From Candidatus Binatia bacterium (lineage in GTDB: Bacteria > Desulfobacterota > Binatia > UBA9968 > JAJDTQ01), in assembly GCA_022823055.1 (NCBI GenBank), contig JAJDXX010000164.1, positions 1 through 54,033 of the forward strand: a stretch of 54,033 nucleotides of DNA. The letters run 5' to 3'. Made by a program: the position numbers and the translations under genes. The first letter of the stretch is position 1. Every line of letters starts with the position of its first letter. Under the pieces are notes generated by a model. That model searched no databases, had not been told where the DNA came from, and saw only the letters and a program-made list of their open reading frames with translations. Positions 17,411 to 25,868 of the stretch are shown here, piece by piece.

Positions 17411-17946
17411 CTCACCGGCACCGTTGATGATCTCGGCGCCTCCCGCGCGTCGTGGGCCGTGATTTCCCGCACTCGCTTGTCATCTTCCACCCGGGCCAAC
17501 AGATCCCGGATGCTGCTTCCGAGAAGCGGGTGCTTCAGTTCCGGTGCAATCTCGCATAGCGGGGCCAGCACGAACCGGCGCCGGTGAAGCTCCGGATGCG
17601 GGATGATCAAGTCGGGTCCTTCCAACACCCTATCATCATAGAACAGGATGTCCAGATCGATGACCCGGTCCGCCCAGCGCGGGCGCGCGGCGGGCCGGCC
17701 CATCTCCCTTTCGACGGTCTGGCAGTGCTGCAGCAGGATATCCGGTTCCAGACCCGTGTCGACGGCCACGACCCCGTTGACGTACCATTCCCCGCTCGGA
17801 GCGCCCCACGGCTCGGTGGCGAACCAGGACGAGACCTGGCGCACCCGGGTTTCCGGGAACGTCCCGATCCTGCTCACGGCGCGGCGGCAGTTCCGCTCCT
17901 TGTCCCCCTGGTTCGAGCCCACCCCGATGTAGGCGCGATTCGTCAC
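17407..17946 (-). CDS. folK: 6-hydroxymethyl-7,8-dihydropterin pyrophosphokinase
   Basis: A 179-residue folate biosynthesis enzyme. Signatures are YIGVGSNQGDKE near the N-terminus, the WFATEPWG loop, NGVVAVDTGL, and the RWADRVIDLDILFYDD motif followed by IPHPELHRRRFVLAPL. It transfers pyrophosphate from ATP to hydroxymethyl-dihydropterin. It lies 13 bases downstream of the dapL-like gene on the same strand. The C-terminal 20 or so residues extend beyond the usual fold. Confidence 0.94.
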   Translation of the reverse strand: MTNRAYIGVGSNQGDKERNCRRAVSRIGTFPETRVRQVSSWFATEPWGAPSGEWYVNGVVAVDTGLEPDILLQHCQTVEREMGRPAARPRWADRVIDLDILFYDDRVLEGPDLIIPHPELHRRRFVLAPLCEIAPELKHPLLGSSIRDLLARVEDDKRVREITAHDAREAPRSSTVPVR

Positions 17947-17959
17947 GGACGTTGGTGTT

Positions 17960-19123
17960 CTACAGGCTGACCTGCTGGAGCCGCTCCACGGCCTCCTTCA
18001 GACGCTCGGCCGGGGAACACAAGGTCATGCGGATGAAGCCCTCGCCGGGATCGCCGAACCCGTTGCCGGGGGTGGTGACGATGCCTGCGTCGTCGAGCAG
18101 CCGGGCGCAGAAGTCGGTGGAGGTCCATCCCCCGGGCACCGGCAGCCAGACGTAGAAGGTCGCCCGGGGCGCGGGAAGCTCGAAACCGGCGCGGTGGAGG
18201 CCGTCGACCACGGTGTCCCGCCGCTCCTGGTACACTTCGCGAATGGGCTCCAGGAATTCCTCGGCGTGCTCCAGGGCGAGGATGGCCGCCTCTTGCACCG
18301 GCTGGAAGACCCCCGAGTCCACGTTGGACTTCACCTGCCCCAAGGTCCCCACCAGCTCCGCGCTGCCCACCGCCATGCCGATGCGCCAGCCGGTCATGTT
18401 GAAGGTCTTGGATAGCGAATGGAACTCGATGGCGACTTCCTTGGCGCCGTCCACCTGCAGGATGCTCGGAGCCCAGTAATCGTCGAAGCCGAGCTCGGTG
18501 TACGCGGCGTCGTGGCACAGGAGGATCTTGTGCCGGTGGGCGAACTCGACCGCTTCCTTGAAGAAGCTCACGTCCGCGATCGCCCCGGTGGGGTTGTTGG
18601 GGTAGTTGATCCACAGCATCTTCGCCCGCTCGAGCACGTCGGCGGGGATGCTCGACAGGTCGGGCAGAAAGCCGTTCTCGCGCGTCAAGGGCAGAAAATG
18701 GACGTCGCCGCCGTTGAACCGCGTGCCGATGGCGTACACGGGATAAGCCGGCGTGGGCACCAGCACCACGTCGCCGGGGTCGACGTAGGCCACCGCCATG
18801 TTGGCCACGCCTTCCTTGGAGCCGATAAGCGACACCACCTCGGTGGCGGGGTCCAGGGTCACGCCGAACCGCCGCGCGTACCAGTCCGCCACCGCCTGTC
18901 GGAACTCCATCATGCCCGAGCTGCTGGGATAGCGGTGGTTGGCGGGCTCGGTGGCGGTTTCCGTGAGCCTCTGGATGATCCTTCCGGGCGTCGGGATGTC
19001 GGGGTCTCCGATGCCCAGGTCGATCAGGTCGACCCCCTTGGCTTGGGCGGCGCGCTTCTTCCGGTCGATCTCGGCGAACAGATACGGGGGCAACTCCTGG
19101 ATGCGTCTGGCCTTGTTGAACAT
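17960..19123 (-). CDS. dapL: LL-diaminopimelate aminotransferase-type class I aminotransferase
   Basis: A 387-residue PLP enzyme with the N-terminus typical of DapL-like enzymes (ELPPYLFAEIDRKK, then LIDLGIGDPDIPTP). The NNPTG motif is at 176-180 and the PLP lysine is K239 in SLSKTFNMTGWR. DapL converts tetrahydrodipicolinate directly to LL-diaminopimelate for lysine and murein. ATG 19123 is chosen because it starts at the conserved N-terminus; the frame runs 24 codons further upstream. Other aminotransferases of the same subfamily act on alanine or aspartate, so the exact substrate is an inference. Confidence 0.8.
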   Translation of the reverse strand: MFNKARRIQELPPYLFAEIDRKKRAAQAKGVDLIDLGIGDPDIPTPGRIIQRLTETATEPANHRYPSSSGMMEFRQAVADWYARRFGVTLDPATEVVSLIGSKEGVANMAVAYVDPGDVVLVPTPAYPVYAIGTRFNGGDVHFLPLTRENGFLPDLSSIPADVLERAKMLWINYPNNPTGAIADVSFFKEAVEFAHRHKILLCHDAAYTELGFDDYWAPSILQVDGAKEVAIEFHSLSKTFNMTGWRIGMAVGSAELVGTLGQVKSNVDSGVFQPVQEAAILALEHAEEFLEPIREVYQERRDTVVDGLHRAGFELPAPRATFYVWLPVPGGWTSTDFCARLLDDAGIVTTPGNGFGDPGEGFIRMTLCSPAERLKEAVERLQQVSL

Positions 19124-19326
19124 TACGGGCGACTCGCTTTCTCGGTTGATGGACGGGCCTCGGGGTTCTCCCCGTGAACCCGTATCCGGGACCAACTTGA
19201 ACCCGCCAGCTTACAACATTTCCCGCCCTCTAGTGAAACCCCGCGTCGCCACCCCGTTCGCGGCAACGCGTGGAAACGGTTATATTTTGACGTTCCACCT
19301 TCAATTTTCTGACGGAGAACCTAACC

Positions 19327-19842
19327 ATGCCGTTTCACATCGTCGTAGACGGCTACAACGTCATCGGCAGCGAACAAGGTCTTCGCGGCGACCTGGAGCA
19401 CAAGCGCAACGCGCTCGTCAATGAGGTCGCGGCGTACCAGACGCGCACCGGCCACTCCCTGACCACCGTGTTCGACGGTTGGCGCAACGGCCGGGACGAC
19501 GAGACGCGCCAGCAGGTGGGCAACGTGACCGTCGTGTTCTCCCGCTACGGCGAGAAGGCCGACGCGGTCATCGAGCGCCTCGCCCGGGAAATCGGCGACA
19601 CCTGCATCGTGGTTACCTCCGACCGGGACCTGCGGCGCAGCGTGGAGAGCAGCGGCGCCGTGGCCGTCTACGTGGGCGAGTTCCTCGCGAAGATGAGGGT
19701 GAATCCGGACATGCCCGATCCCGAGGACGAAGCCGTCGACTTGGAACCGTTTCCGCGGGGGCGGGACGGGCGCAAGAAAGGCAACCCGCGGCGGCTCTCC
19801 AAGGCCGAGCGGGTGCGCCGGGAACGCCTCGCCAAGTTGTGA
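19327..19842 (+). CDS. NYN-domain (YacP/Rae1-like) ribonuclease
   Basis: A 171-residue protein with a PIN-like NYN fold. Acidic metal-binding residues are in IVVDGYNVIG (5-14), VFDGW and VVTSDRDLRRSV. The C-terminal third is basic (KKGNPRRLSKAERVRRERL) and may bind RNA. YacP/Rae1 homologues cleave mRNA on the ribosome in Bacillus. Divergent from the dapL-like gene. Confidence 0.85.
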   Translation: MPFHIVVDGYNVIGSEQGLRGDLEHKRNALVNEVAAYQTRTGHSLTTVFDGWRNGRDDETRQQVGNVTVVFSRYGEKADAVIERLAREIGDTCIVVTSDRDLRRSVESSGAVAVYVGEFLAKMRVNPDMPDPEDEAVDLEPFPRGRDGRKKGNPRRLSKAERVRRERLAKL

Positions 19843-19863
19843 CGAGGGCGCCCCCTCCCCGCC

Positions 19864-19893
19864 CCTGGATTTCCGCTTCCGCGGGAATGACGA
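19864..19893. repeat. Solitary dRS3-like palindrome
   Basis: One arm of the repeat family with a slightly degenerate core (ATTTCC-N8-GGGAAT, 19869-19888). It lies between the convergent NYN and permease genes, where the hairpin could also help end transcription. Confidence 0.75.
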
Positions 19894-19901
19894 ACTCTAT
19901 C

Positions 19902-20753
19902 TCAACTCGCCCTGACGCCGCGCAGCCGCTCGCCGCGCCGGCGCAACAGCTCCAATGTCGTCAAGAGGAGTATCGAGACGCAGACGAGAAGCGTGGCTAC
20001 CGCGAGGATGGTCGGGCGGATCTCTTCGCGGATGCCCGAGAACATCTTCCACGGGATGGTTCGCTGCTCCACGGAACCGACGAAAAGCACCACGACCACT
20101 TCGTCGAACGACGTGATGAAGGCGAACAGGGCGCCGGATACCACGCCGGGAAGAATCAGCGGCATCGTCACCTTGAAGAACGTCTGGACGGGGTTCGCCC
20201 CGAGGGTGGCCGCGACCTGGGGCAGGGAATGATCGAAACCGGCCAGTGTCGCGGTCACCGTGATCAACACGAACGGCGTGCCCAGCGCCGCGTGGGCGAG
20301 TATGACGCCCAGGTGCGTCGACGAGATTCCGATGAGCGCATAGAAGAAGTACATGCCCGTGGCCGAGATGATCAACGGCACGATCATCGGGGATATCAAG
20401 AGCGCCATGAAGGCCGTCTTGAACGGCATCTCGGACCGGCTCAGCCCGAGGGCCGCCAATGTTCCGAGAACCGTCGATATCAGCGTCGCGAAGACGGCTA
20501 TGACGAGGCTGTTCCACACCGCGTCCTGCCAGGAAGCCTCGGTGAAGAACTCGCGGTACCACTTGGTGCTGTAGCCGGCGGGATCCAGGGACAGCATTTC
20601 CGGGGTGAAGGTGAAGTAGGGCAGCTCGTTGAAGCTCAACGGGATGATCACGAAGATGGGGCCGATCAGAAACACGAAGATGACGGCACAGATCACGCGG
20701 TACGTGTAGTGCCATGCCCTCTCCAGCGGCGATGCATATATCGGCAGCGGCAT
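19902..20753 (-). CDS. Polyamine-type ABC transporter permease (PotC family)
   Basis: A 283-residue inner-membrane protein with six predicted helices and the ATPase-contact loop ATLGANPVQTFFKVTMPLILPGV. Start at 20753, 8 bases after the stop of the PotB-type gene. It is the last gene of the four-gene importer on the minus strand. Family members take up putrescine, spermidine and related amines; the neighbouring creatinase suggests that other guanidino or amine compounds are possible. Confidence 0.93.
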   Translation of the reverse strand: MPLPIYASPLERAWHYTYRVICAVIFVFLIGPIFVIIPLSFNELPYFTFTPEMLSLDPAGYSTKWYREFFTEASWQDAVWNSLVIAVFATLISTVLGTLAALGLSRSEMPFKTAFMALLISPMIVPLIISATGMYFFYALIGISSTHLGVILAHAALGTPFVLITVTATLAGFDHSLPQVAATLGANPVQTFFKVTMPLILPGVVSGALFAFITSFDEVVVVLFVGSVEQRTIPWKMFSGIREEIRPTILAVATLLVCVSILLLTTLELLRRRGERLRGVRAS

Positions 20754-20761
20754 GGTAAGGC

Positions 20762-22024
20762 TCAACCCAGCTTCATGTTGTCGACGCCGACGATCCGGTC
20801 GTAGATCAGGTAGAGTGCCAAGACCAGACCGAGCAACAGGGCTCCGAGCGCGGCCGCCAGGCCCCAGTTCAGCGTTTCGCCGACGTGCAAGGCGATGAAA
20901 TTGGAGATGAAGGTGCCGGTGCGGCCTCCCACCAGCGCCGGCGTGATGTAGTACCCGATGGAAAGTATGAACACCATGATGCAACCGGCCCCGACACCCG
21001 CCACCGTATTGGGCATGTACACCCTTACAAACGCGGTGAAGGGTGTCGCGCCGAGCGAGCGTGCGGCGCGCATCAAGGACGGAGGAATCGTCTTCATCAC
21101 GGAGTAGAGCGGCAGGATCATGAACGGCAGCAGGATGTGAACCATCGCCACGACCGTGCCGAACTTGTTGTGGATCATCTGCAGCCGGCCGTCTTCGGAC
21201 AGGAGCCCGGCAAACACCATGATGTCGTTCAGCACGCCCTCGGTCTGCAAGAGCGCGATCCAGGCCGTGGTGCGCACGAGCAGGGACGTCCAGAACGGCA
21301 ACAGGACAAGGATCATCAGCAGATTGCTGATGCGGAGCGGCAACGTGGCCAGCAGATAGGAGACGGGGTAGCCCAGCAGCAGGCACAGCACGGTAATCAG
21401 CCCGCTCATCCACAGAGTCCGGTAGAACAGCGTCAGGTAGATCCGGCGCGGCTCGGGCTGCCTGACGATGGCGCCGCGCTCACTCAGTTTCAAGTCGGCG
21501 GCGGCGAGGAAGTAGGCGCTCGTCAACGCGCCCGACTCCCGGTGGATCAGGCGCCAGGTGCTCGAGTCTCCCCAACGCTTGTCGATGGCGATCATCCGGT
21601 CCCGGTAGGGAGCCCCGGTGATGCGCGCCGCGCCCCTGCCGGATTTCCTGAACAGGCTCGACATGCCGGGCTTCTCGTAGTTCAGCCGGCGGCCGACACG
21701 GCCCAGTGTCCTGTCCTTGAAGGCCGCCTGAATGTCGCGCACCAAGGCTTCGAAGACGGCCTCGTCCGGCAACTTCGCTCGATCGGGATCCCAGTCCTGT
21801 ATGGCCACGGCCGTGCGCGGCAACACGGACCCGACGATCCGGTTGTCGACGCTGCGAAACAGCATGTGGCCGATGGGGAACAGGAAGAAGACCAGCACAA
21901 AGGCCAACAGGGGTAGCACGAGCAGCAGCGCTCGCAGCCTGCTGCGTACCAATGCCCTCTGAAGGCTGATCTTCAGCGGCGTGCCGTCCGCGGTACGCAT
22001 CACATCGTCGGTTGGCGTGGGCAT
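20762..22024 (-). CDS. Polyamine-type ABC transporter permease (PotB family) with extra extracytoplasmic domain
   Basis: A 420-residue permease. After the first membrane helix (about residues 32-52) there is an insert of roughly 115 residues, predicted to be extracytoplasmic, before the second helix. This makes the protein well over 100 residues longer than E. coli PotB. The remaining five helices and the coupling loop SLGATPFTAFVRVYMPNTVAGV are typical. Start at 22024 (MPTPTDD) is chosen; the frame upstream looks non-coding. Similar long PotB-like proteins occur in other proteobacterial importers as far as I recall. Confidence 0.9.
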   Translation of the reverse strand: MPTPTDDVMRTADGTPLKISLQRALVRSRLRALLLVLPLLAFVLVFFLFPIGHMLFRSVDNRIVGSVLPRTAVAIQDWDPDRAKLPDEAVFEALVRDIQAAFKDRTLGRVGRRLNYEKPGMSSLFRKSGRGAARITGAPYRDRMIAIDKRWGDSSTWRLIHRESGALTSAYFLAAADLKLSERGAIVRQPEPRRIYLTLFYRTLWMSGLITVLCLLLGYPVSYLLATLPLRISNLLMILVLLPFWTSLLVRTTAWIALLQTEGVLNDIMVFAGLLSEDGRLQMIHNKFGTVVAMVHILLPFMILPLYSVMKTIPPSLMRAARSLGATPFTAFVRVYMPNTVAGVGAGCIMVFILSIGYYITPALVGGRTGTFISNFIALHVGETLNWGLAAALGALLLGLVLALYLIYDRIVGVDNMKLG

Positions 22025-22106
22025 GCGGATCGGCCGTGGGTTGGGCCTAGCAGGAGATGCTTGCCGGGCGGGAACACTCCTGGCCCCCCGCCCGGCAAGA
22101 CAATGC

Positions 22107-23210
22107 CTACTTGGCGAGCCAGGCGTTAAACTTGTCGTTGAGTTCGGCCTGGTGATCCGCCCACCAGACATAGTCGGAAATGAGGACGGTCTTGGAATTT
22201 TCGGGGCTCGTGGGCATGTGCGGCTTCATGTCGACGCCGAGCTTCGCGTGCTTGCCCACCAGACCGGCGGAAGAGTGGCGCGCGGGCCCATAGGAAATGT
22301 ACTTCGCCTGGTCGGCCAGCCTTTGCGTGTCCGTGGCGAAACGCACGTATTTCTTCACCGCGGCGAGATTCTTGCCGCCCTTCGGCACTACCCATCCGTC
22401 CAGATCGAAAGCTTGCCAGTCCCACACGATGGCGATCGGCTGCTTCTTTTCGACGATGGCGGAGAACAGCCGGCCGTTGTACGCCGACGCGATCACGACC
22501 TCGCCGTCCGCCAACAACTGCGGCGGCTGAGCCCCCTTGGTCCACCAGATGACCTGGTCCTTGATGGTATCCAGCTTGGCGAACGCGCGGGCCACACCCT
22601 CGTCGGTGCTCAGCATCTTGTAAACGTCCTTGGCGGGAACGCCGTCGGCGATAAGGGCCCATTCCATGTTGTTGTTCGGCCTCTTTTCCAGCGCCCTCTT
22701 GCCGGGAAACGCCTTCAAGTCAAACACATCGAGCAGACTGGAGGGCTGCTTGCCCTTGAAGGCATCCGTGCGGTAACCGAAGGTCGTCGAGTAGACGATC
22801 TGCGGAATGAAGCAGTTGGTTCCCCCGACCGTGAGGGTCCCGGCAAAGAAGTCCTTGGATGCCGGCGTGCCGTCGGGAGCCGCGGCCAGCCAGGTGTCGG
22901 GCTCGATGGGCTCCACCAGCCCTTCGTCACAGGCGATGATGGCATCGGCGGCGGTCATGTCGATGAGGTCCAAGGTCACCTTGCCGGATTCGACCTCGGC
23001 CCTAAGCTTCGCCAACGCCCCCGACCCCAGATCGTGATTGACGATCTTCACGCCCGGGTTCGCCGCCATGTAAGGGTCGTGGTAGGCCTGCTGCTGGCTG
23101 GCGGTATACGCCCCGCCCCACGACACGACGTTCAGATTCTGCGCCTGGGCGCTGCCGGCCGCCAGTGCCAGCGCTGCCACCATTGCCAGGGAACTCCATA
23201 CTCGCTTCAT
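22107..23210 (-). CDS. Extracytoplasmic substrate-binding protein (PotD/PotF-like)
   Basis: A 367-residue periplasmic binding protein. ATG 23210 follows GGAGGAAGACCT and starts a clear signal peptide (KRVWSSLAMVAALALAAG) with likely cleavage after AQA. The mature protein starts with NLNVVSWGGAYTASQQQAY, the usual beginning of this cluster. The ligand is not identifiable from sequence. It lies between the ATPase and the first permease gene. Confidence 0.93.
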   Translation of the reverse strand: MKRVWSSLAMVAALALAAGSAQAQNLNVVSWGGAYTASQQQAYHDPYMAANPGVKIVNHDLGSGALAKLRAEVESGKVTLDLIDMTAADAIIACDEGLVEPIEPDTWLAAAPDGTPASKDFFAGTLTVGGTNCFIPQIVYSTTFGYRTDAFKGKQPSSLLDVFDLKAFPGKRALEKRPNNNMEWALIADGVPAKDVYKMLSTDEGVARAFAKLDTIKDQVIWWTKGAQPPQLLADGEVVIASAYNGRLFSAIVEKKQPIAIVWDWQAFDLDGWVVPKGGKNLAAVKKYVRFATDTQRLADQAKYISYGPARHSSAGLVGKHAKLGVDMKPHMPTSPENSKTVLISDYVWWADHQAELNDKFNAWLAK

Positions 23211-23305
23211 AGGTCTTCCTCCATTCCATTGTCCCTGCCCTCTGTCGGCGGGACATCCCTTGTCTGCCGCTCTCCCCACCGCGGGACGAAACCGCGGAGC
23301 CCCGC

Positions 23306-24421
23306 TCACGCGGGAGCGGCCTCCTTCCCGGACGCGTCCAGCGCCCTGCAATCCTCGGCGGCCCAGGCGAGTTGAATCCACGTGCCTTCCGAAAGAGAGG
23401 CATGGCGAGGGGCGTTGGGCACCTTGACGATGAACTCGTCTTCTCCGGCCACGGTCAGCCGGGCGCGGATGTGGTCCCCCAGATAGATCAACTCCTCCAC
23501 GCGACCGTTCAAGACATTCTCCTCGGCCTGTCCATTGGGTTCGATGGCAACCCGCTCGGGGCGCAGGGACAGACAGGTTGACGCCCCTTTTCCGCTCACG
23601 TTGACCTTCAGTGCGCGAACCGTCGCCCCATCCCGGAGCACCACCTCGCAATAGTCCCCGTCAACGGATGCCACCTTGCCCCGCAGGCGGTTGTTCTCGC
23701 CGATGAATTGCGCCACGAAAGCATTCTCCGGCTCCTCATAGAGAACGCTGGGCGTCGCCAACTGCTGGATGACGCCGTCGTTGAAGACCGCGATACGGCT
23801 GGACATGGTCAGCGCCTCGGATTGATCGTGGGTCACGTAGATGACCGTGATGCCGAGATTGTCGTGGATACGCTTGATCTCGTACTGCATTTCCTCGCGC
23901 AGGTTCTTGTCCAGCGCACCGAGGGGCTCATCCATCAAGACCAGCGCCGGCTCGAATACGAGCGCCCGCGCCACCGCCACGCGCTGCTGCTGGCCGCCGG
24001 AGAGCTGAGCGGGCTGGCGGCTCTCGAAGCCGGACAAACGGACCATGTCGAGTATCCGCTCCACCTTGACGCGGATGTCCGGCTTGGGAACCTTGCGCAC
24101 CTGCAAGGGGAACGCCAGGTTCTCGGCTACCGTCATGTGCGGGAACAACGCGTAGTTCTGGAAAACCATGCCGATGCTGCGCCGGTGCGGTGCCACATGG
24201 TTGATGGGCTGATCGTTGAGATAGATTTCGCCGTAAGTCGCCGGCTCGAACCCGGCCAGCATCATCAGGCAGGTGGTCTTGCCCGACCCCGAAGGCCCCA
24301 ACATGGTCAGGAACTCGCCCGCTTCTATGTCCAGATTGAGATCCTTGATGACCAAGGTCTCGCCGTCATAACTCTTCTGAACGCGGTCGAACCTGACTAT
24401 CCTGGGCTTGGTCTCAACCAT
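23306..24421 (-). CDS. Polyamine-type ABC transporter ATP-binding protein (PotA family)
   Basis: A 371-residue ATPase. Walker A GPSGSGKT is at 42-49, the Q-loop is in FQNYALFPHMTV, the signature is LSGGQQQR, Walker B is LVLMDEP and the switch histidine is in YVTHDQSEA. A TOBE-type regulatory domain occupies about 285-360. Start 24421 is chosen at the conserved N-terminus (VETKPRIVRFDRV). It is the first gene of the importer operon, after a 207-base gap from creatinase. Confidence 0.95.
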   Translation of the reverse strand: MVETKPRIVRFDRVQKSYDGETLVIKDLNLDIEAGEFLTMLGPSGSGKTTCLMMLAGFEPATYGEIYLNDQPINHVAPHRRSIGMVFQNYALFPHMTVAENLAFPLQVRKVPKPDIRVKVERILDMVRLSGFESRQPAQLSGGQQQRVAVARALVFEPALVLMDEPLGALDKNLREEMQYEIKRIHDNLGITVIYVTHDQSEALTMSSRIAVFNDGVIQQLATPSVLYEEPENAFVAQFIGENNRLRGKVASVDGDYCEVVLRDGATVRALKVNVSGKGASTCLSLRPERVAIEPNGQAEENVLNGRVEELIYLGDHIRARLTVAGEDEFIVKVPNAPRHASLSEGTWIQLAWAAEDCRALDASGKEAAPA

Positions 24422-24523
24422 ACGAATACGGCGCCCCGGAGGAACGCACGGGCCAAACGGACTCGGGCGCGGCATGACCGAGAGTCACACTTCACCAACT
24501 CGGTCCGTTGCAATGAAGGAAAA

Positions 24524-24552
24524 ACCATATAACAGGCGTGGCTGAACGACAA
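24524..24552 (-). promoter_or_regulatory. Candidate promoter of the PotABCD-like operon
   Basis: Minus-strand TTGTCG (24547-24552) and TATGGT (24524-24529) are separated by 17 bases, a plausible sigma70-type pair about 100 bases upstream of the ATPase start. It is the best candidate in the 207-base gap downstream of creatinase; that gap holds no gene. Confidence 0.35.
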
Positions 24553-24628
24553 CCTCGTACCGAACAGGACGATCAACGACCGAAGGGTGCCTGCGGTCCC
24601 CGCGGCGGCCACGAAGCCGGGGCCCGCT

Positions 24629-25834
24629 TCAACGCCGGCGGATGATGTTGTGCTCCGGCCCGTAGGGAAAGCCGGTGATGTCCTCGGAGCCGTACTCCGT
24701 CACCACCAGGATGTCATGCTCCCGGTAGCCGCCGGCGCCGGGCCGGCCCTCGGGTATCATGATCATCGGCTCCATGGACACGACCATGTTGGGCTCGAGC
24801 ACCGTGGTCACGTCCTCGCGCAGCTCGAGGCCGGCCTCGCGGCCGTAGTAGTGGCTCAACACGCCGAAGCTGTGACCGTAGCCGAAGGTGCGGTTTTCGA
24901 GCAGGCCGTAGCGCTCGTAGATCTTGTTGAGCTCGGCGGCGATGTCGCAGCAACGCACCCCGGGCCGGATGAGACTGATCCCCGCTTCGTGCACCTCGAC
25001 GTTGATCTTCCACAGCCGCAGGTGCGCGTCCGAACACTCCTCGGCGAACAGCGTACGCTCGAGCGCCGTATAATAGCCGGCGGGCATGGGAAAGCAGTTC
25101 AGGCTCAGGATATCCCCGCGCTCGATCTTCCGGGAAGTAACCGGGTTGTGGGCGCCATCGGTGTTGATGCCCGACTGGAACCAGGTCCACGTGTCCATCA
25201 ACTCCACGTGGGGCTGACTCCTGCCGATCTCGCGCACCATGGCCTGGGTCGCGTGCAGCGCCACCTCGTACTCCGGCACGCCGACCCCGACGGCTTCGAC
25301 GCAGGCGCCGCCGCCGATGTCGGCGATGCGCGCGCTCTCGCGAATCCAGGCGATCTCTTCGTCGGACTTGACCATGCGCATGCGCATGGCCGGCTTGCCC
25401 ACGTCCACCAGCTCGGCCGTGGGCAACGCGCCCTGAAGCTTGCGCAGGTTTTCCGCGGTGACGTGGTCGAACTCGATGCCGACCCGGCAGCCATCCGGGA
25501 TGAGTCGCTTCACCGCGACGAAGTAGTTGTCCCTGTGCCAGTCGGTATAGACGAGGTTGTCGCCGAAGGTGCGCCGCCAGGGTTGACCCGCGTCGATGTT
25601 GGCCGAGATCGTGGTCTGGCCCTCGTGCGTGACCGCCAGGCCGTAGGGGCGCCCGAAGGAGCAGTAGAGGAAGTCGCTGAAGTAGTGGATGTTGTGGTGC
25701 GAGGTGAAGAGGCAGACGTCGATCTGCCTCTCCGCCATGTGGGTGCGCAGGGCCGCCAGTCGGCGATTCATCTCTCCAGCCGAGAAAGTCGGCTTGACCT
25801 TCTCCCCGTTGGGGATCGTCTTGAGTTGTTCCAT
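24629..25834 (-). CDS. Creatinase (creatine amidinohydrolase)
   Basis: A 401-residue enzyme that hydrolyses creatine to sarcosine and urea. It matches Pseudomonas creatinase along its whole length as I remember that sequence: FTSHHNIHYFSDFLYCSFGR, ISANIDAGQPWRRT, ELMDTWTWFQSGINTDGAHN, then YGHSFGVLSHYYGREAGLEL and VVSMEPMIMIPEG. The catalytic histidine (H229 here, H232 in Pseudomonas), E259 and the substrate-binding F60/R62 are all kept. Creatinase has the pitta-bread fold of M24 peptidases but is not a metallopeptidase. ATG 25834 lies behind GGGGGTGACGAGC. It probably forms an operon with the two genes upstream. Confidence 0.93.
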   Translation of the reverse strand: MEQLKTIPNGEKVKPTFSAGEMNRRLAALRTHMAERQIDVCLFTSHHNIHYFSDFLYCSFGRPYGLAVTHEGQTTISANIDAGQPWRRTFGDNLVYTDWHRDNYFVAVKRLIPDGCRVGIEFDHVTAENLRKLQGALPTAELVDVGKPAMRMRMVKSDEEIAWIRESARIADIGGGACVEAVGVGVPEYEVALHATQAMVREIGRSQPHVELMDTWTWFQSGINTDGAHNPVTSRKIERGDILSLNCFPMPAGYYTALERTLFAEECSDAHLRLWKINVEVHEAGISLIRPGVRCCDIAAELNKIYERYGLLENRTFGYGHSFGVLSHYYGREAGLELREDVTTVLEPNMVVSMEPMIMIPEGRPGAGGYREHDILVVTEYGSEDITGFPYGPEHNIIRRR

Positions 25835-25868
25835 GCTCGTCACCCCCCAACGCTTCGCCGGGCTCCGG

